Assembly: GCA_018268375.1 (NCBI GenBank) | Contig: JAFDWS010000004.1 | Coordinates: forward strand, 62,001-126,000 | Direction of reading: 5' to 3' | Origin: Armatimonadota bacterium | Lineage (GTDB): Bacteria; Armatimonadota; Fimbriimonadia; Fimbriimonadales; Fimbriimonadaceae | DNA length: 64,000 nucleotides | Shown: in pieces, positions 51,428 to 60,066 of the stretch | Layout: each line of letters starts with the position of its first letter | Numbering within the stretch: the stretch's first letter is position 1 | Program-made: the position numbers and the translations under genes | Notes under the pieces: generated by a model | The model's database searches: none | Told to the model about the DNA's origin: nothing | The model's input: the letters and a program-made list of their open reading frames with translations, nothing else

Positions 51428-53601
51428 AGCTTGAACGCCAGGTTCCCTTTTGTGCGTGGATCGCTGACCGCCCGGAGCATCCTGCCGTAGACGTCGAATA
51501 AGCCAAGCTTGCATTTGCCCACCTCAGGCGTGATCCTGCTCTTGCCCAGAGCGAACGCGCATTTTCCGCCGTCCGGCAAAGCCACCATCGCGATGGCGCA
51601 ACCGGCGTTGAGGTCGATAGTCGTCCCGTCATAGGTGAGCTTGTTCCCCTTGACAATAAATCCGACCGATTTCAAAAGCTTGGCCGCCTGGGCGTCTCGC
51701 GAGGGATCCGTGATCAGGAGCCATCCGTCGAGCTTCGAAGGCATGGTGTTGACCGGGTTGGCGCGTCCTAAGAGTGACCGCCAAGGAGTGAGCCACGATT
51801 CGGATCCTGCGGCGACATAACACTTCGCGTGGCCGAAGAACTCGGCAATCCGGTCTGGGTCAGCTCCGGTTCGATCCGTCAGGAGTCGGTCCCAGGGATC
51901 CAGCGCAACCATTGACGGCTTCTTCGCGCAGGGAATGCGGAACGAGCTTGTCTGAACGCGGTCCGGGTTTAGAACCACCTTCTTGAACTGGTTCTTGCCG
52001 TTGACAGTGAGCAGGACGTCAGTGGTCAAACGATACGGGCTCCCGGTGAAGCTGACGTTGCCGGTCACTTCTCCCTTGGCCCACTTCACGTTCGTACATT
52101 GGAATTTGGGATATCCCTTCCCCCTGATCCACTGGTCGAAGAACCACTTGGTCTGTGATCCGCACACCTTTTCGAAATCCTCCCAGTTTGAAGACCTTTG
52201 GGCCGGGCGTTCCTGAACCCATTCCTTCACCCAGCTGAGCATCTGCGGAAACTCCTGCTCCATCTGCAGCAGAACGTCCGCGCCCTTGCCGTATCCGACG
52301 CTCGATGCGACGGGCCCAGCCTCAGCACCAGCCTCCGCGCAGCTTGCCCGATTGTACGAGGGGTCCGCAAACGGTGCCGGCATCGAAGCGACTTCCTTTT
52401 CCGCTCGGTTGCCAATGGGGCCCCGCCGGTGGTAGAGGCCGTCCGCCCAGTCGGCGAAGCTTTCGTTCCAAAAGCTCTTGAGGTAGGTGTTGACGAGGAG
52501 GCCGCCGAACCATGTGTGCGCGGTCTCGTGTCCCTCGTTGGCGGGAAGCCACCCCGGCCCGTACGTCGCGAAGGAATAGGCCTCCAAGGCGCCGCCGGAG
52601 TACAGCCTCGTCACAAGGGCGCCCCACCCGCGGAAGGGGTTTGCTCCGAACGTCTCGCTGTAGTAGTCGAAGATAGCGGGCAGGATGTTCACTTGGTCTT
52701 GCATGGCTTGGTCGGCCATCACCTTCGACCAAACTCGATAAGTCTTTCCTCCCGACTCGACTTGTGCGACCTTATACTTGCCAGCGCTCAAGCTCAAGTA
52801 GCTGACAGGAACGTCCATGACGTACTTAACCGTCCTGACCCCCGACGCTACTTGATCGCTCTCCATCCGGCCCTGAGCTACGACCGCCCACTCCTCAGGG
52901 ACATGGGCGACGATGCTGAACGGAGCGGGTTCCCTCGCGATCATCGGGTACCAGTAATCCTCGGTGAGCATCGCCTCATCGCCCTGGATGTTCCCGGCAA
53001 ACCCAGGCTGGTTCACTTCGCCCGAATAGTTCAGGGTGTAAGTGAACGTGTCCGTGCTTGCGGCTTTGATGGAGACGACGCCCCCGCCTTGCTCAAATGG
53101 CACCTCGGCCCCCGAGGAATCGGTGACCTTTCCCATGTGATAGTGCGGCGAAAGCCGGATCTGCAAACTCTGCCCGGCTCCAGGCAACCGGTGGAACGTT
53201 GTCTCGGCCAGAATGAACGCTTGCTTCGTCTCAGGCCGAAAACTGACGTCGAAGTCCCACCTTTTGACTTGGAAGCCCATGTTGTCGCCTTCGTCAACTT
53301 CTCGTTCAAGCTTTTCTCCCTTAAGTTCGAAGACCTGCTCCCCAATGTCCTCGTTCGTGAGGCGTGTTGTAAAAACGGCGTATTGCTTGTCGCTACCGGC
53401 GTCCTTGAGTCTGACAACCGACCAAGGATAGCGCCCAACACCATAAGCACCGCCTCTTTGAAGGAAACGAAAGGCGTCTCTTTTCACCAATTCTGGGGCG
53501 GCAAGCGACTCGATCCCCTTGATGTCTCTCGCCTTTGCGAAAGTGTCCAATTGTTCGACTGCGTTGACCTGAAGTAAGCAGACGGGCAATGCCCAAACCA
53601 T
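51424..53601 (-). CDS. M1-like zinc aminopeptidase family protein (secreted)
   Basis: 725 aa with a short signal-like start (MVWALPVCLLQVNAVEQL). The zinc motif HETAHTWFGG (HExxH) is followed 18 residues after the second His by the third ligand in WNESFADW, the M1 (gluzincin) spacing. The family GxMEN exopeptidase motif is replaced by GALEAYSFATYG, so a free N-terminus may not be recognised in the usual way. The N-terminal half is beta-rich, as in M1 proteins, and the C-terminal 200 residues are a separate domain. Similar proteins are annotated as M1 aminopeptidases of unknown role. TAGAAT ends 7 nt upstream of the ATG. Confidence 0.82.
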   Translation of the reverse strand: MVWALPVCLLQVNAVEQLDTFAKARDIKGIESLAAPELVKRDAFRFLQRGGAYGVGRYPWSVVRLKDAGSDKQYAVFTTRLTNEDIGEQVFELKGEKLEREVDEGDNMGFQVKRWDFDVSFRPETKQAFILAETTFHRLPGAGQSLQIRLSPHYHMGKVTDSSGAEVPFEQGGGVVSIKAASTDTFTYTLNYSGEVNQPGFAGNIQGDEAMLTEDYWYPMIAREPAPFSIVAHVPEEWAVVAQGRMESDQVASGVRTVKYVMDVPVSYLSLSAGKYKVAQVESGGKTYRVWSKVMADQAMQDQVNILPAIFDYYSETFGANPFRGWGALVTRLYSGGALEAYSFATYGPGWLPANEGHETAHTWFGGLLVNTYLKSFWNESFADWADGLYHRRGPIGNRAEKEVASMPAPFADPSYNRASCAEAGAEAGPVASSVGYGKGADVLLQMEQEFPQMLSWVKEWVQERPAQRSSNWEDFEKVCGSQTKWFFDQWIRGKGYPKFQCTNVKWAKGEVTGNVSFTGSPYRLTTDVLLTVNGKNQFKKVVLNPDRVQTSSFRIPCAKKPSMVALDPWDRLLTDRTGADPDRIAEFFGHAKCYVAAGSESWLTPWRSLLGRANPVNTMPSKLDGWLLITDPSRDAQAAKLLKSVGFIVKGNKLTYDGTTIDLNAGCAIAMVALPDGGKCAFALGKSRITPEVGKCKLGLFDVYGRMLRAVSDPRTKGNLAFKL

Positions 53602-53608
53602 ACGGAAG

Positions 53609-53614
53609 ATTCTA
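53609..53614 (-). promoter_or_regulatory. -10-like TAGAAT, leaderless promoter for the M1 peptidase
   Basis: Minus strand: TAGAAT, then CTTCCGT (7 nt), then the ATG at 53601. It has the same hexamer and spacing as the esterase promoter at 5916. Confidence 0.55.
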
Positions 53615-53651
53615 CTATCCGTACTGGTATCGTCGTGAGTAGAGGTCTCTC

Positions 53652-55568
53652 ATGTGCGGCATCGCTGGATTCGTCGCTACGCAGCCTGGCGACCAGTACG
53701 CGCATTGGGCCAACCACGCGACGCGTGCCTTGTCCCACCGCGGTCCGGACGACCACGCCGCCTTCGCCTGGAGCCCTTCGGGCGGTTCGTCCACTATAGG
53801 GCCGGACGCGCACGTCGGCCTCATTCATAGAAGGCTTTCCATTATCGACCTCTCGGCCGGCGGCAGACAACCGAGGGCGACCCCCGACGGCCGCTACGTC
53901 CTGATCTTCAACGGTGAGATCTACAACTACCGGGAGCTACGGGCTGAACTTGTGGCGACCACGGGATACGTCTTTCAGAGCCAGTCCGATTCGGAGGTGC
54001 TGCTCGCCGCTTGGCAAGCCTGGAACTCTCGATGCATCCCGAAGCTCACGGGCATGTACGCGTTCGCCGTCTTGGACACAAGGGCGAACACGCTGACCCT
54101 GGTGCGCGACAACGTGGGCATCAAGCCCCTCTTCACCGTTTGTAACAGACACGGGTTCGCCTTCGCTTCAGAGCCGACCGTCCTTCTGGATTGGCCCGAT
54201 GTGCAACGAAGAATGAACCCCCAGGCGGTCGTGGACTACCTGCGATTTGGGTTCACCGACCACCTGCCAGAGACGATGTTCGCCGAAATTGGACACGTCC
54301 CCGCCGGCTCAGTGCTCGAAGTGCCGATCGGCGATCCTGGCCACTTTCACGTGACCCGCCAGTGGATCCCAGAACCGCAACCGAAGGTCGACCTCCCTTT
54401 CGACGAAGCAGCTAAGACCTTGCGTGACAAGTTGACTGAAAGCGTCGACCTCCACCTTCGCTCCGACGTCCCGGTTGCCAACTGCCTCTCGGGAGGCGTC
54501 GATTCAAGCACCCTGGTCGCTCTCATGCGCTACGTGGGAGGCAGTTCGGCCGAGATTCATACGTTCAGCCATGTGGCTCGGGGCACACCGCACGACGAAG
54601 AGCGGTTCGTCGACGTCATCAACGCGCAGTTCAGCACCGTCCCGCACAAGGTCGAGTCCACGCCCGAAGATCTCTTAGATCGGCTCCCCACGCTCATCAG
54701 GACGCAGCAAGTTCCCTTCTCGACGACCAGCATCTTCGCCCAATACCGGGTCTTCGAGGCCCTTCATGCAGAGGGTTTGAAGGTGACGTTGGACGGACAA
54801 GGCGCCGATGAACTCTTCGGCGGCTATGGGTTTCACATTGGTGCCCGCGTCGGTTCTTTGCTCAAACAAAGGAAGATCGGCGCAGCCACCAAGCTCGCTA
54901 CGGCAGCGGCCGGCATGCACGGACTCAGCTCGAAGACGCACTGGTCGAACGCGCTCGACTACTTGCTGCCTCCGAACGTCCAACGCCTCGCCAGGAAATC
55001 GGCAGGGAGGACGCTGAGCCCGCTTTGGCTCGATTCTGGCTGGTGTGACAGCCGCGGCGTTTCCCCTGATCCTTACAGGACGGCGGAGTCCCGCGACCTG
55101 GTCACCGAAGCACTGTGCAGGAGCCTTGCTGGTCCAGGCCTGCCCCACCTCCTTCGCTACGAAGACCACAACTCGATGGCGTTTAGCGTCGAAGCCCGTG
55201 TCCCCTACCTCTCTCAGCCCCTCATGTCTTACGCCCTGTCCTTGCCCGAGAGCTACCTCGTCTCGAACCAGGGCGAGACCAAGCACGTTTTGCGGCGGGC
55301 CATGCGTGGCATCGTCCCCGACGCCATCCTGAACCGCAAGGACAAGGTGGCGTTCCAAACGCCCGAAAGCCAGTGGGCAAGGGCGATCGCTCCTTGGATC
55401 GAACAGAGGCTGGAGAGCGAGACCGCGCGCTCGCTCAAGGTGATCGATATCGAACAGGCACTGGCCCTTTGGCGGCAAATGCAGCGCGGCGAGACGCCCT
55501 ACAACTCGGTTGTCTGGCGCTGGGCCAACCTCATCGAATGGGCAAGAGTGTTCGAAGTGGTTCCTTGA
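53652..55568 (+). CDS. asnB: Asparagine synthase (glutamine-hydrolysing)
   Basis: 638 aa. After the initiator Met comes Cys2 (MCGIAGFV), the N-terminal nucleophile of class II glutamine amidotransferases, with RLSIIDLSAGGRQP and FNGEIYNYRELR for glutamine binding. The ATP-binding PP-loop is CLSGGVDSSTLVALM, and the C-terminal part has DGQGADELFGGYGFH and VEARVPYL, typical of AsnB. It makes asparagine from aspartate. At 638 aa it is of the longer class that is often linked to surface polysaccharide or exosortase loci, but its neighbours here do not show such a locus. GAGG lies 7 nt upstream of the ATG. Confidence 0.92.
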   Translation: MCGIAGFVATQPGDQYAHWANHATRALSHRGPDDHAAFAWSPSGGSSTIGPDAHVGLIHRRLSIIDLSAGGRQPRATPDGRYVLIFNGEIYNYRELRAELVATTGYVFQSQSDSEVLLAAWQAWNSRCIPKLTGMYAFAVLDTRANTLTLVRDNVGIKPLFTVCNRHGFAFASEPTVLLDWPDVQRRMNPQAVVDYLRFGFTDHLPETMFAEIGHVPAGSVLEVPIGDPGHFHVTRQWIPEPQPKVDLPFDEAAKTLRDKLTESVDLHLRSDVPVANCLSGGVDSSTLVALMRYVGGSSAEIHTFSHVARGTPHDEERFVDVINAQFSTVPHKVESTPEDLLDRLPTLIRTQQVPFSTTSIFAQYRVFEALHAEGLKVTLDGQGADELFGGYGFHIGARVGSLLKQRKIGAATKLATAAAGMHGLSSKTHWSNALDYLLPPNVQRLARKSAGRTLSPLWLDSGWCDSRGVSPDPYRTAESRDLVTEALCRSLAGPGLPHLLRYEDHNSMAFSVEARVPYLSQPLMSYALSLPESYLVSNQGETKHVLRRAMRGIVPDAILNRKDKVAFQTPESQWARAIAPWIEQRLESETARSLKVIDIEQALALWRQMQRGETPYNSVVWRWANLIEWARVFEVVP

Positions 55569-55608
55569 CCCCAAGGCTGCTTCCCGTCGCACACCGAACT
55601 GAAGATGC

Positions 55609-55614
55609 CATAAT
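55609..55614 (+). promoter_or_regulatory. -10-like CATAAT, tRNA promoter
   Basis: GCCATAAT lies 12 nt before the mature tRNA 5' end at 55627. It is the same octamer as at the starts of several protein genes, which supports its role as a true -10 element. A weak CCTTG/CAAGG stem around 55563-55576 is all that separates it from asnB. Confidence 0.55.
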
Positions 55615-55626
55615 TTCCCTCGGTAG

Positions 55627-55703
55627 GGCGACGTAGCTCAGTTGGTTAGAGCAGACGGTTCATACCCGTCAGGTCGACAGTTCGAGTCTGTCCGTCGCTA
55701 CCA
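55627..55703 (+). tRNA. tRNA-Met (CAT anticodon; elongator-type)
   Basis: 77 nt with encoded CCA. The acceptor stem GGCGACG/CGTCGCT has one G-U (1-72) pair, then TA, the D arm GCTCAGTTGGTTAGAGC, the anticodon stem GACGG/CCGTC with loop TTCATAC, a short variable loop and the T arm with TTCGAGT. Initiator features (unpaired C1-A72 and three G-C pairs next to the loop) are absent. A tRNA-Ile(CAU) modified to lysidine cannot be excluded by sequence alone. Confidence 0.9.
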
Positions 55704-55769
55704 TTCCCCTTTGATAGGCCATCGGCCCCGATTTCACGTTGCTTGGTCCCCATTTTCCCTGGGACGCTT

Positions 55770-55798
55770 TTGGCAAATTTGCAACCCTTCTCTAATGT
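55770..55798 (+). promoter_or_regulatory. Sigma70-type promoter for the four-TM gene
   Basis: TTGGCA (55770-55775), a 17-nt spacer and TAATGT (55793-55798) lie 21 nt before the ATG at 55820. Here a leader with a ribosome binding site (AAAGG) exists, in contrast to the leaderless genes. Confidence 0.6.
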
Positions 55799-55819
55799 AG
55801 GCCGCAAAGGTCTACAACC

Positions 55820-56329
55820 ATGCTCATCGGCGACGTTCTTGCAGTTCTCTCGCTCGTTGTGACCACGGGAATCGCCCTCCTGTGCGCCATGGTCTTGAGC
55901 GCTCTCCTTTTCCCCGAGCGGACAACCCGCGCCGCCCGACAGATTGAAAGCCATCCCTGGAAGTGCGTCATGAGCGGCCTCGTGGTGATGGTGCCCGTAC
56001 TCCTCCTCTGTCTCGCGCTGTTCCAAGTGCCAAACCCGCTGGCCCGTACGGCCGCAGTCATCGTTTCCTTGGTGGTCGTGCTCGTGGCAGCCGCCGGCTC
56101 GGGCGGCCTCGCCCGGCTTGTCGGTCAGCGCATCAAGAGGGGACACATCGACGACCAGTCATTGCCAGAGGTCGCGATGGGATCAGCGCTCGTCATTGGG
56201 ACATCGCTTCTACCATTGGCAGGATGGTTCCTGCTCGCGCCCTTGATGCTCGTCTGCTCGTTTGGTGCCGGTGTCCGCACCATGCGACGCCCTTCCCAAG
56301 TCAAGCAGGTCCTCACGGAGGCACAGTGA
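55820..56329 (+). CDS. Four-TM integral membrane protein
   Basis: 169 aa with about four hydrophobic helices (LIGDVLAVLSLVVTTGIALL; GLVVMVPVLLLCLALFQV; AAVIVSLVVVLVAAAGS; ALVIGTSLLPLAGWFLLAPL) and a basic C-terminus. The loops are short and mostly charged. No family is recognised. Its stop overlaps the GTG of the DUF1800 gene (GTGA 56326-56329), so it is coupled to the DUF1800/DUF1501 pair and may help export or anchor them. AAAGG lies upstream of the ATG. Confidence 0.7.
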   Translation: MLIGDVLAVLSLVVTTGIALLCAMVLSALLFPERTTRAARQIESHPWKCVMSGLVVMVPVLLLCLALFQVPNPLARTAAVIVSLVVVLVAAAGSGGLARLVGQRIKRGHIDDQSLPEVAMGSALVIGTSLLPLAGWFLLAPLMLVCSFGAGVRTMRRPSQVKQVLTEAQ

Positions 56330-57726
56330 GCCTGACCCGTCGAGAGGCCCTCGTTGCCCTCGGCGGTGCCGGGGCTATCGCTCTGACTGGTTGCGCGGCG
56401 CCACGGCGCTCGCTCGACGCCCGCCGGGCCGCCGTGGGAGATCCCGATGTCCAAGTGCTTTCACGTTTCGGCTTCGGACCGACCGCGGAGGATTTAGACC
56501 GTATCAAGTCGATCGGGCAGGACACGTGGTTCGAAGAACAGCTGGCAGCAGGGCACGGAGAGCCGTTCGCCCTCCAAGCTAGCCTCGCCAGGCTCCCCAT
56601 CGAGAATCTGAGCGCGTGGGAATTGCGCGACCTTCCTGAGAACGAAGTCCTTGCTCAAATGCAACAGGCCGCGCTCTTGCGGGCGACTTATTCGCCCTGG
56701 CAGGTTCGGGAGCGCCTCGTCCACTTTTGGTCTGACCACTTCAACATCTACGGTCGAAAGGGTCTTGCTGGCTACCGAAAGCCCGAAGACGAACGCAGAG
56801 TCGTGCGCGACCACGCTCTTGGCCGCTTTCCGGACATGTTGATGGCGAGCGCCCACTCGACGGCCATGCTGCTGTACCTTGATCAACAGGCGAGCACCTC
56901 GGCGCACCCGAACGAGAACTACGCCCGTGAACTCCTGGAACTGCACTCGCTCGGTGTCGATGAGGGCTACACCCAGCGAGACGTCATGGAGGCCGCCCGT
57001 TGCTTCACAGGGTGGACCGAGGAGCGCGGCTTCCTCAAACGCCAAGGCAGCTTCAAGTTTGATCCTGCACTCCACGACCGTGGCGAAAAGGCTGTCCTCG
57101 GCCAGCGCATCTCTGCAGGCGGCGGAAAGGAAGATGGAGAACGGGTCGTCCAGATTGTCGCCGCGCACCCTGCCACTGCGCGACACATCGGCCGAAAGCT
57201 CGCCCGTTGGTACCTTGGGAGCACCGAGCAAGCGCCCGCCGTTGCCAAGGCGTTCCTTCAGTCAGGAGGCGACATCAAGTCTACGATGAAGGAGGTGTAC
57301 CGGCTCTACAAGTCGGGGCTACACGCGCCCGTGGTCAAACGTCCGTTCGACCTCGCCGTGAGCGCAATCCGTGCCCTCGGAATCGAGACCGGAGGCGGGA
57401 AGGACTTGCAGGACCACTTGCGGAAGATGGGACAACCGCTCTACCAGTGGCCGATGCCCGATGGCTATCCTGTCGACGCCGAGGCTTGGTCGGGCTCCTT
57501 GCTCGCTCGCTGGAACTTCGCGCTCGCACTCACACAGGGCCAGATCCGTGACACAAAGGGTCTGCCCGGCGGAATCCACGACCCCGCCGACGCGGTGGCG
57601 TCGGTCTTTGGAGGCTCGCTCACCAAGGGAGCCTCAGAGAACCTTGCGAAAGTGGTCGCCAAGGTGAAAGACCCCAAGCAAATGGTCGCCCTTTGTATCT
57701 CCTCCCCTGAATTCCAATGGAGGTAG
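56326..57726 (+). CDS. DUF1800-family secreted protein (Tat/lipobox leader)
   Basis: 466 aa, GTG start with GGAGG upstream. The leader VSLTRREALVALGGAGAIAL then TGC has a twin-arginine motif and a lipobox-like L-T-G-C, so it may be a Tat-exported lipoprotein. DUF1800 marks are FGFGPTAEDL, RERLVHFWSDHFNI, NYARELLELHSLGVDEGYTQ (with its Glu) and RCFTGW. DUF1800 proteins occur next to DUF1501 in Planctomycetes, Armatimonadota and others; their function is not established, but they are exported in large numbers. It is followed 4 nt later by the DUF1501 gene. Confidence 0.88.
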   Translation: MSLTRREALVALGGAGAIALTGCAAPRRSLDARRAAVGDPDVQVLSRFGFGPTAEDLDRIKSIGQDTWFEEQLAAGHGEPFALQASLARLPIENLSAWELRDLPENEVLAQMQQAALLRATYSPWQVRERLVHFWSDHFNIYGRKGLAGYRKPEDERRVVRDHALGRFPDMLMASAHSTAMLLYLDQQASTSAHPNENYARELLELHSLGVDEGYTQRDVMEAARCFTGWTEERGFLKRQGSFKFDPALHDRGEKAVLGQRISAGGGKEDGERVVQIVAAHPATARHIGRKLARWYLGSTEQAPAVAKAFLQSGGDIKSTMKEVYRLYKSGLHAPVVKRPFDLAVSAIRALGIETGGGKDLQDHLRKMGQPLYQWPMPDGYPVDAEAWSGSLLARWNFALALTQGQIRDTKGLPGGIHDPADAVASVFGGSLTKGASENLAKVVAKVKDPKQMVALCISSPEFQWR

Positions 57727-57730
57727 CCCG

Positions 57731-59041
57731 ATGAATGAGCAAGGATTCGCCTGCCCAGAATTCGACCAATGGCGCTCAACGAGCCGGAGGCGGCTGATCG
57801 CCGCTGGGCTCGGTGCCGGGGTTCAATTCTTCGACCATGCCCGAAGCGCCCTCGCCCAAGCCACCTTCCGTGCTGGTCACGAGGGCAACGTCCTTGTCGT
57901 CGTCTTCCTGCGCGGCGGGGCCGACGTCCTCAACATTGTCGCGCCCTATGGGGAAGACGCGTACTACCGCGCCCGCCCCACCCTGGCCCTCCCCAGTCCG
58001 GTAAAGCGAGTGACGGGGCGGTTGATCGACCTCGACGGCTTTTTCGGGCTTCATCCCGCCATGGCGTCTCTCCACCCACTCTACGAGACAGGCTCCGCCT
58101 GTTGGATCCATGCCTGCGGGTCGGGTGACAGCACCCGTTCCCACTTCGAGGCGATGAGCACGATGGAACGTGGCCAAGCCGACGGAGTGAGGGGGACGGC
58201 AAGCGGCTGGCTCGCGCGACACATTGCCTCAACGCCCGCGAGATCGGGCCCGATGCGGTCAGTAGCGATCGGCGGCACGATGCCCGACTCCCTCGCTGGC
58301 GCCATCAACGCTGTCGCCGTGCAGAACCTAGGCGAGTACCGACTCGCCTCGACCGACGAGGGCTATCACGATGTCCTCGCCCAACTGTACAGCGGAAACG
58401 ACGAGATTGCTCAATCCGGCAATCGGGCCCTCAACGCCCTTAAGATTCTTCGCGAGAGCGACCCTCGACAGTACAAGCCAGAGTTCGGCGCAGCCTATGG
58501 CACGGGCGGAATCGCCCAAGCCCTCAAAGACGTGGCGTACCTCGTGAAGCATGATGTTGGCCTGGAGACAGCTTGCCTTGAATCGGTCGGATGGGACACC
58601 CATGTGGCGCAAGGTGCTGCCACGGGCTGGCAGGCGAGCCTGTTGGGCGAGCTCTCGGACGCCATTTCCTCGTTCTTCCGTGACCTTGGGCCGACCTCGC
58701 AGCGAGTGACCCTTGTCGTGCAAACAGAGTTCGGTCGCCGCCTCGAGGAAAACAGTGGCTTTGGCACCGACCACGGCCATGGAGGAGCCATGCTGGTGGT
58801 CGGTGGGGGCGTGAGAGGGGGCAAGGTCTATGGCAAGTGGCCAGGGCTTGTTACGGACTCGCTCGTCGGGCCGGGCGACCTCGCGGTCACGACTGACTAT
58901 CGCAACGTACTGGCCGACCTGCTCGAAGCAAGGCTTGATTCGCCGAGCGTCGACAAGGTCTTCCCTGGCCTAAAGCGGGAGCGGACGGGGATCGTTCAGA
59001 CCCTGACAGGAGATCTGGCGAATAAGCGCTCAGCGATCTGA
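57731..59041 (+). CDS. DUF1501-family secreted protein (Tat leader)
   Basis: 436 aa. The start MNEQGFACPEFDQWRSTSRRRLIAAGLGAGVQFFD contains S-R-R-R-L-I (shown here as the leader, first 20 residues only: MNEQGFACPEFDQWRSTSRR), a twin-arginine signal. VVVFLRGGADVLNIV and DTHVAQ and TEFGRR are typical of DUF1501, a family with an alkaline-phosphatase-like fold. GHGGAMLVVGGGVRGGKVYG is the usual C-terminal glycine-rich motif. It follows DUF1800 closely, the standard pair. Its 3' end overlaps the convergent asd gene by 46 bp. Confidence 0.88.
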   Translation: MNEQGFACPEFDQWRSTSRRRLIAAGLGAGVQFFDHARSALAQATFRAGHEGNVLVVVFLRGGADVLNIVAPYGEDAYYRARPTLALPSPVKRVTGRLIDLDGFFGLHPAMASLHPLYETGSACWIHACGSGDSTRSHFEAMSTMERGQADGVRGTASGWLARHIASTPARSGPMRSVAIGGTMPDSLAGAINAVAVQNLGEYRLASTDEGYHDVLAQLYSGNDEIAQSGNRALNALKILRESDPRQYKPEFGAAYGTGGIAQALKDVAYLVKHDVGLETACLESVGWDTHVAQGAATGWQASLLGELSDAISSFFRDLGPTSQRVTLVVQTEFGRRLEENSGFGTDHGHGGAMLVVGGGVRGGKVYGKWPGLVTDSLVGPGDLAVTTDYRNVLADLLEARLDSPSVDKVFPGLKRERTGIVQTLTGDLANKRSAI

Positions 59042-60021
59042 ACCGCGTTCAAAGCGGCCCCCTTCAGCAACTGATCGCCACTCACAAACAGGCACAGCGC
59101 GTTCGGGTTGCTCGGGTCGCGGCGGATGCGGCCAACCAGGACATCGTCCTGGCCGCTCGATTCGGAAGGCATTGGAAAGTGGTTCCCCGCCCGGTCGTCG
59201 ACCACTTTGACACCGGCCGCTTTGGCCAGAGTGTTCCGAACCGCTTCCTCGGAGGGGGCGGCCCGATCGAACTCAACGGTGACCGACTCGCAATGGGCGC
59301 GCAGCACGGGAACCCTGACACACGTGACGTTCACCTTCAGGCTGGGATCGTCCAGGATCTTTCGGGATTCGGCAACGACCTTTGCTTCCTCGTCGTTTGC
59401 GCCCTCCGAGTTGATCGCGGTGTTGTGGCTAAAGAGGTTGAAGGCGTAAGGATGCGGTGTCACATTCGGCTTGACCTCGCGCCCGGCCAAATAATCGGTG
59501 GTTTGGTCGAGAAGGTCTTGCATCATCGCTGCTCCTCCGCCACTCGCGCTCTGGTAGGTACTCACGATCAGCCGCTCGATCCGGCCGAGCTCTCGCAAGG
59601 GAGCGACCGCCATGAGAAGGATGATCGCGCAACAGTTTGGGTTCGCAATCAGCTTGTCCTCCGGCTTGACCGCCCCGAAATTGACCTCGGGCACGACGAG
59701 CGGCACGGAAGGATCCATCCGAAATGCGCTCGAGTTGTCGATGACGACGGCGCCATGGTCGACCGCAACCTGGGCCCATTCCTTTGACCGAGTAGCGCCC
59801 GCCGAAAAGAACGCGACATCGACGCCGGCGAACGATTCAGCGGAGACAGCCTGGACTTCGACCTCGCGACCGTCAAAGGGAATGCGTGTGCCCGCCGAGC
59901 GCTCGCTGGCGAGGAGCCTCAGCTCCTTGACCGGAAAAGAGCGCTTTTCAAAGAGGTCCAGAAACTCCCTCCCCACCGCTCCCGTTGCGCCCAGCACTGC
60001 GACCGTCAGACCGTCACCCAT
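58996..60021 (-). CDS. asd: Aspartate-semialdehyde dehydrogenase
   Basis: 341 aa. The NADP motif is VAVLGATGAVGREFLDL (7-23). The catalytic Cys is in LIANPNCCAI, and the motif STYQSASGGGAAMM binds substrate, with the His in GNHFPMPS-type C-terminal and RVPVLRAHCESVTVEF as usual for the family. It reduces aspartyl phosphate to aspartate semialdehyde, the branch point to lysine/diaminopimelate, threonine and methionine. It is the last of a leftward block with trpB 45 nt upstream. The end overlaps the DUF1501 gene by 46 bp. Confidence 0.95.
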   Translation of the reverse strand: MGDGLTVAVLGATGAVGREFLDLFEKRSFPVKELRLLASERSAGTRIPFDGREVEVQAVSAESFAGVDVAFFSAGATRSKEWAQVAVDHGAVVIDNSSAFRMDPSVPLVVPEVNFGAVKPEDKLIANPNCCAIILLMAVAPLRELGRIERLIVSTYQSASGGGAAMMQDLLDQTTDYLAGREVKPNVTPHPYAFNLFSHNTAINSEGANDEEAKVVAESRKILDDPSLKVNVTCVRVPVLRAHCESVTVEFDRAAPSEEAVRNTLAKAAGVKVVDDRAGNHFPMPSESSGQDDVLVGRIRRDPSNPNALCLFVSGDQLLKGAALNAVQIAERLFARSPVRV

Positions 60022-60066
60022 TGTTGCAAGGGGATACCAGACATGGGCAAAGCGCAGTGGGCCGCC

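Noticed and set aside
55627..55703. Initiator tRNA-fMet
   Set aside because: The first pair is G-U, not the C-A mismatch, and the anticodon stem lacks the three consecutive G-C pairs.
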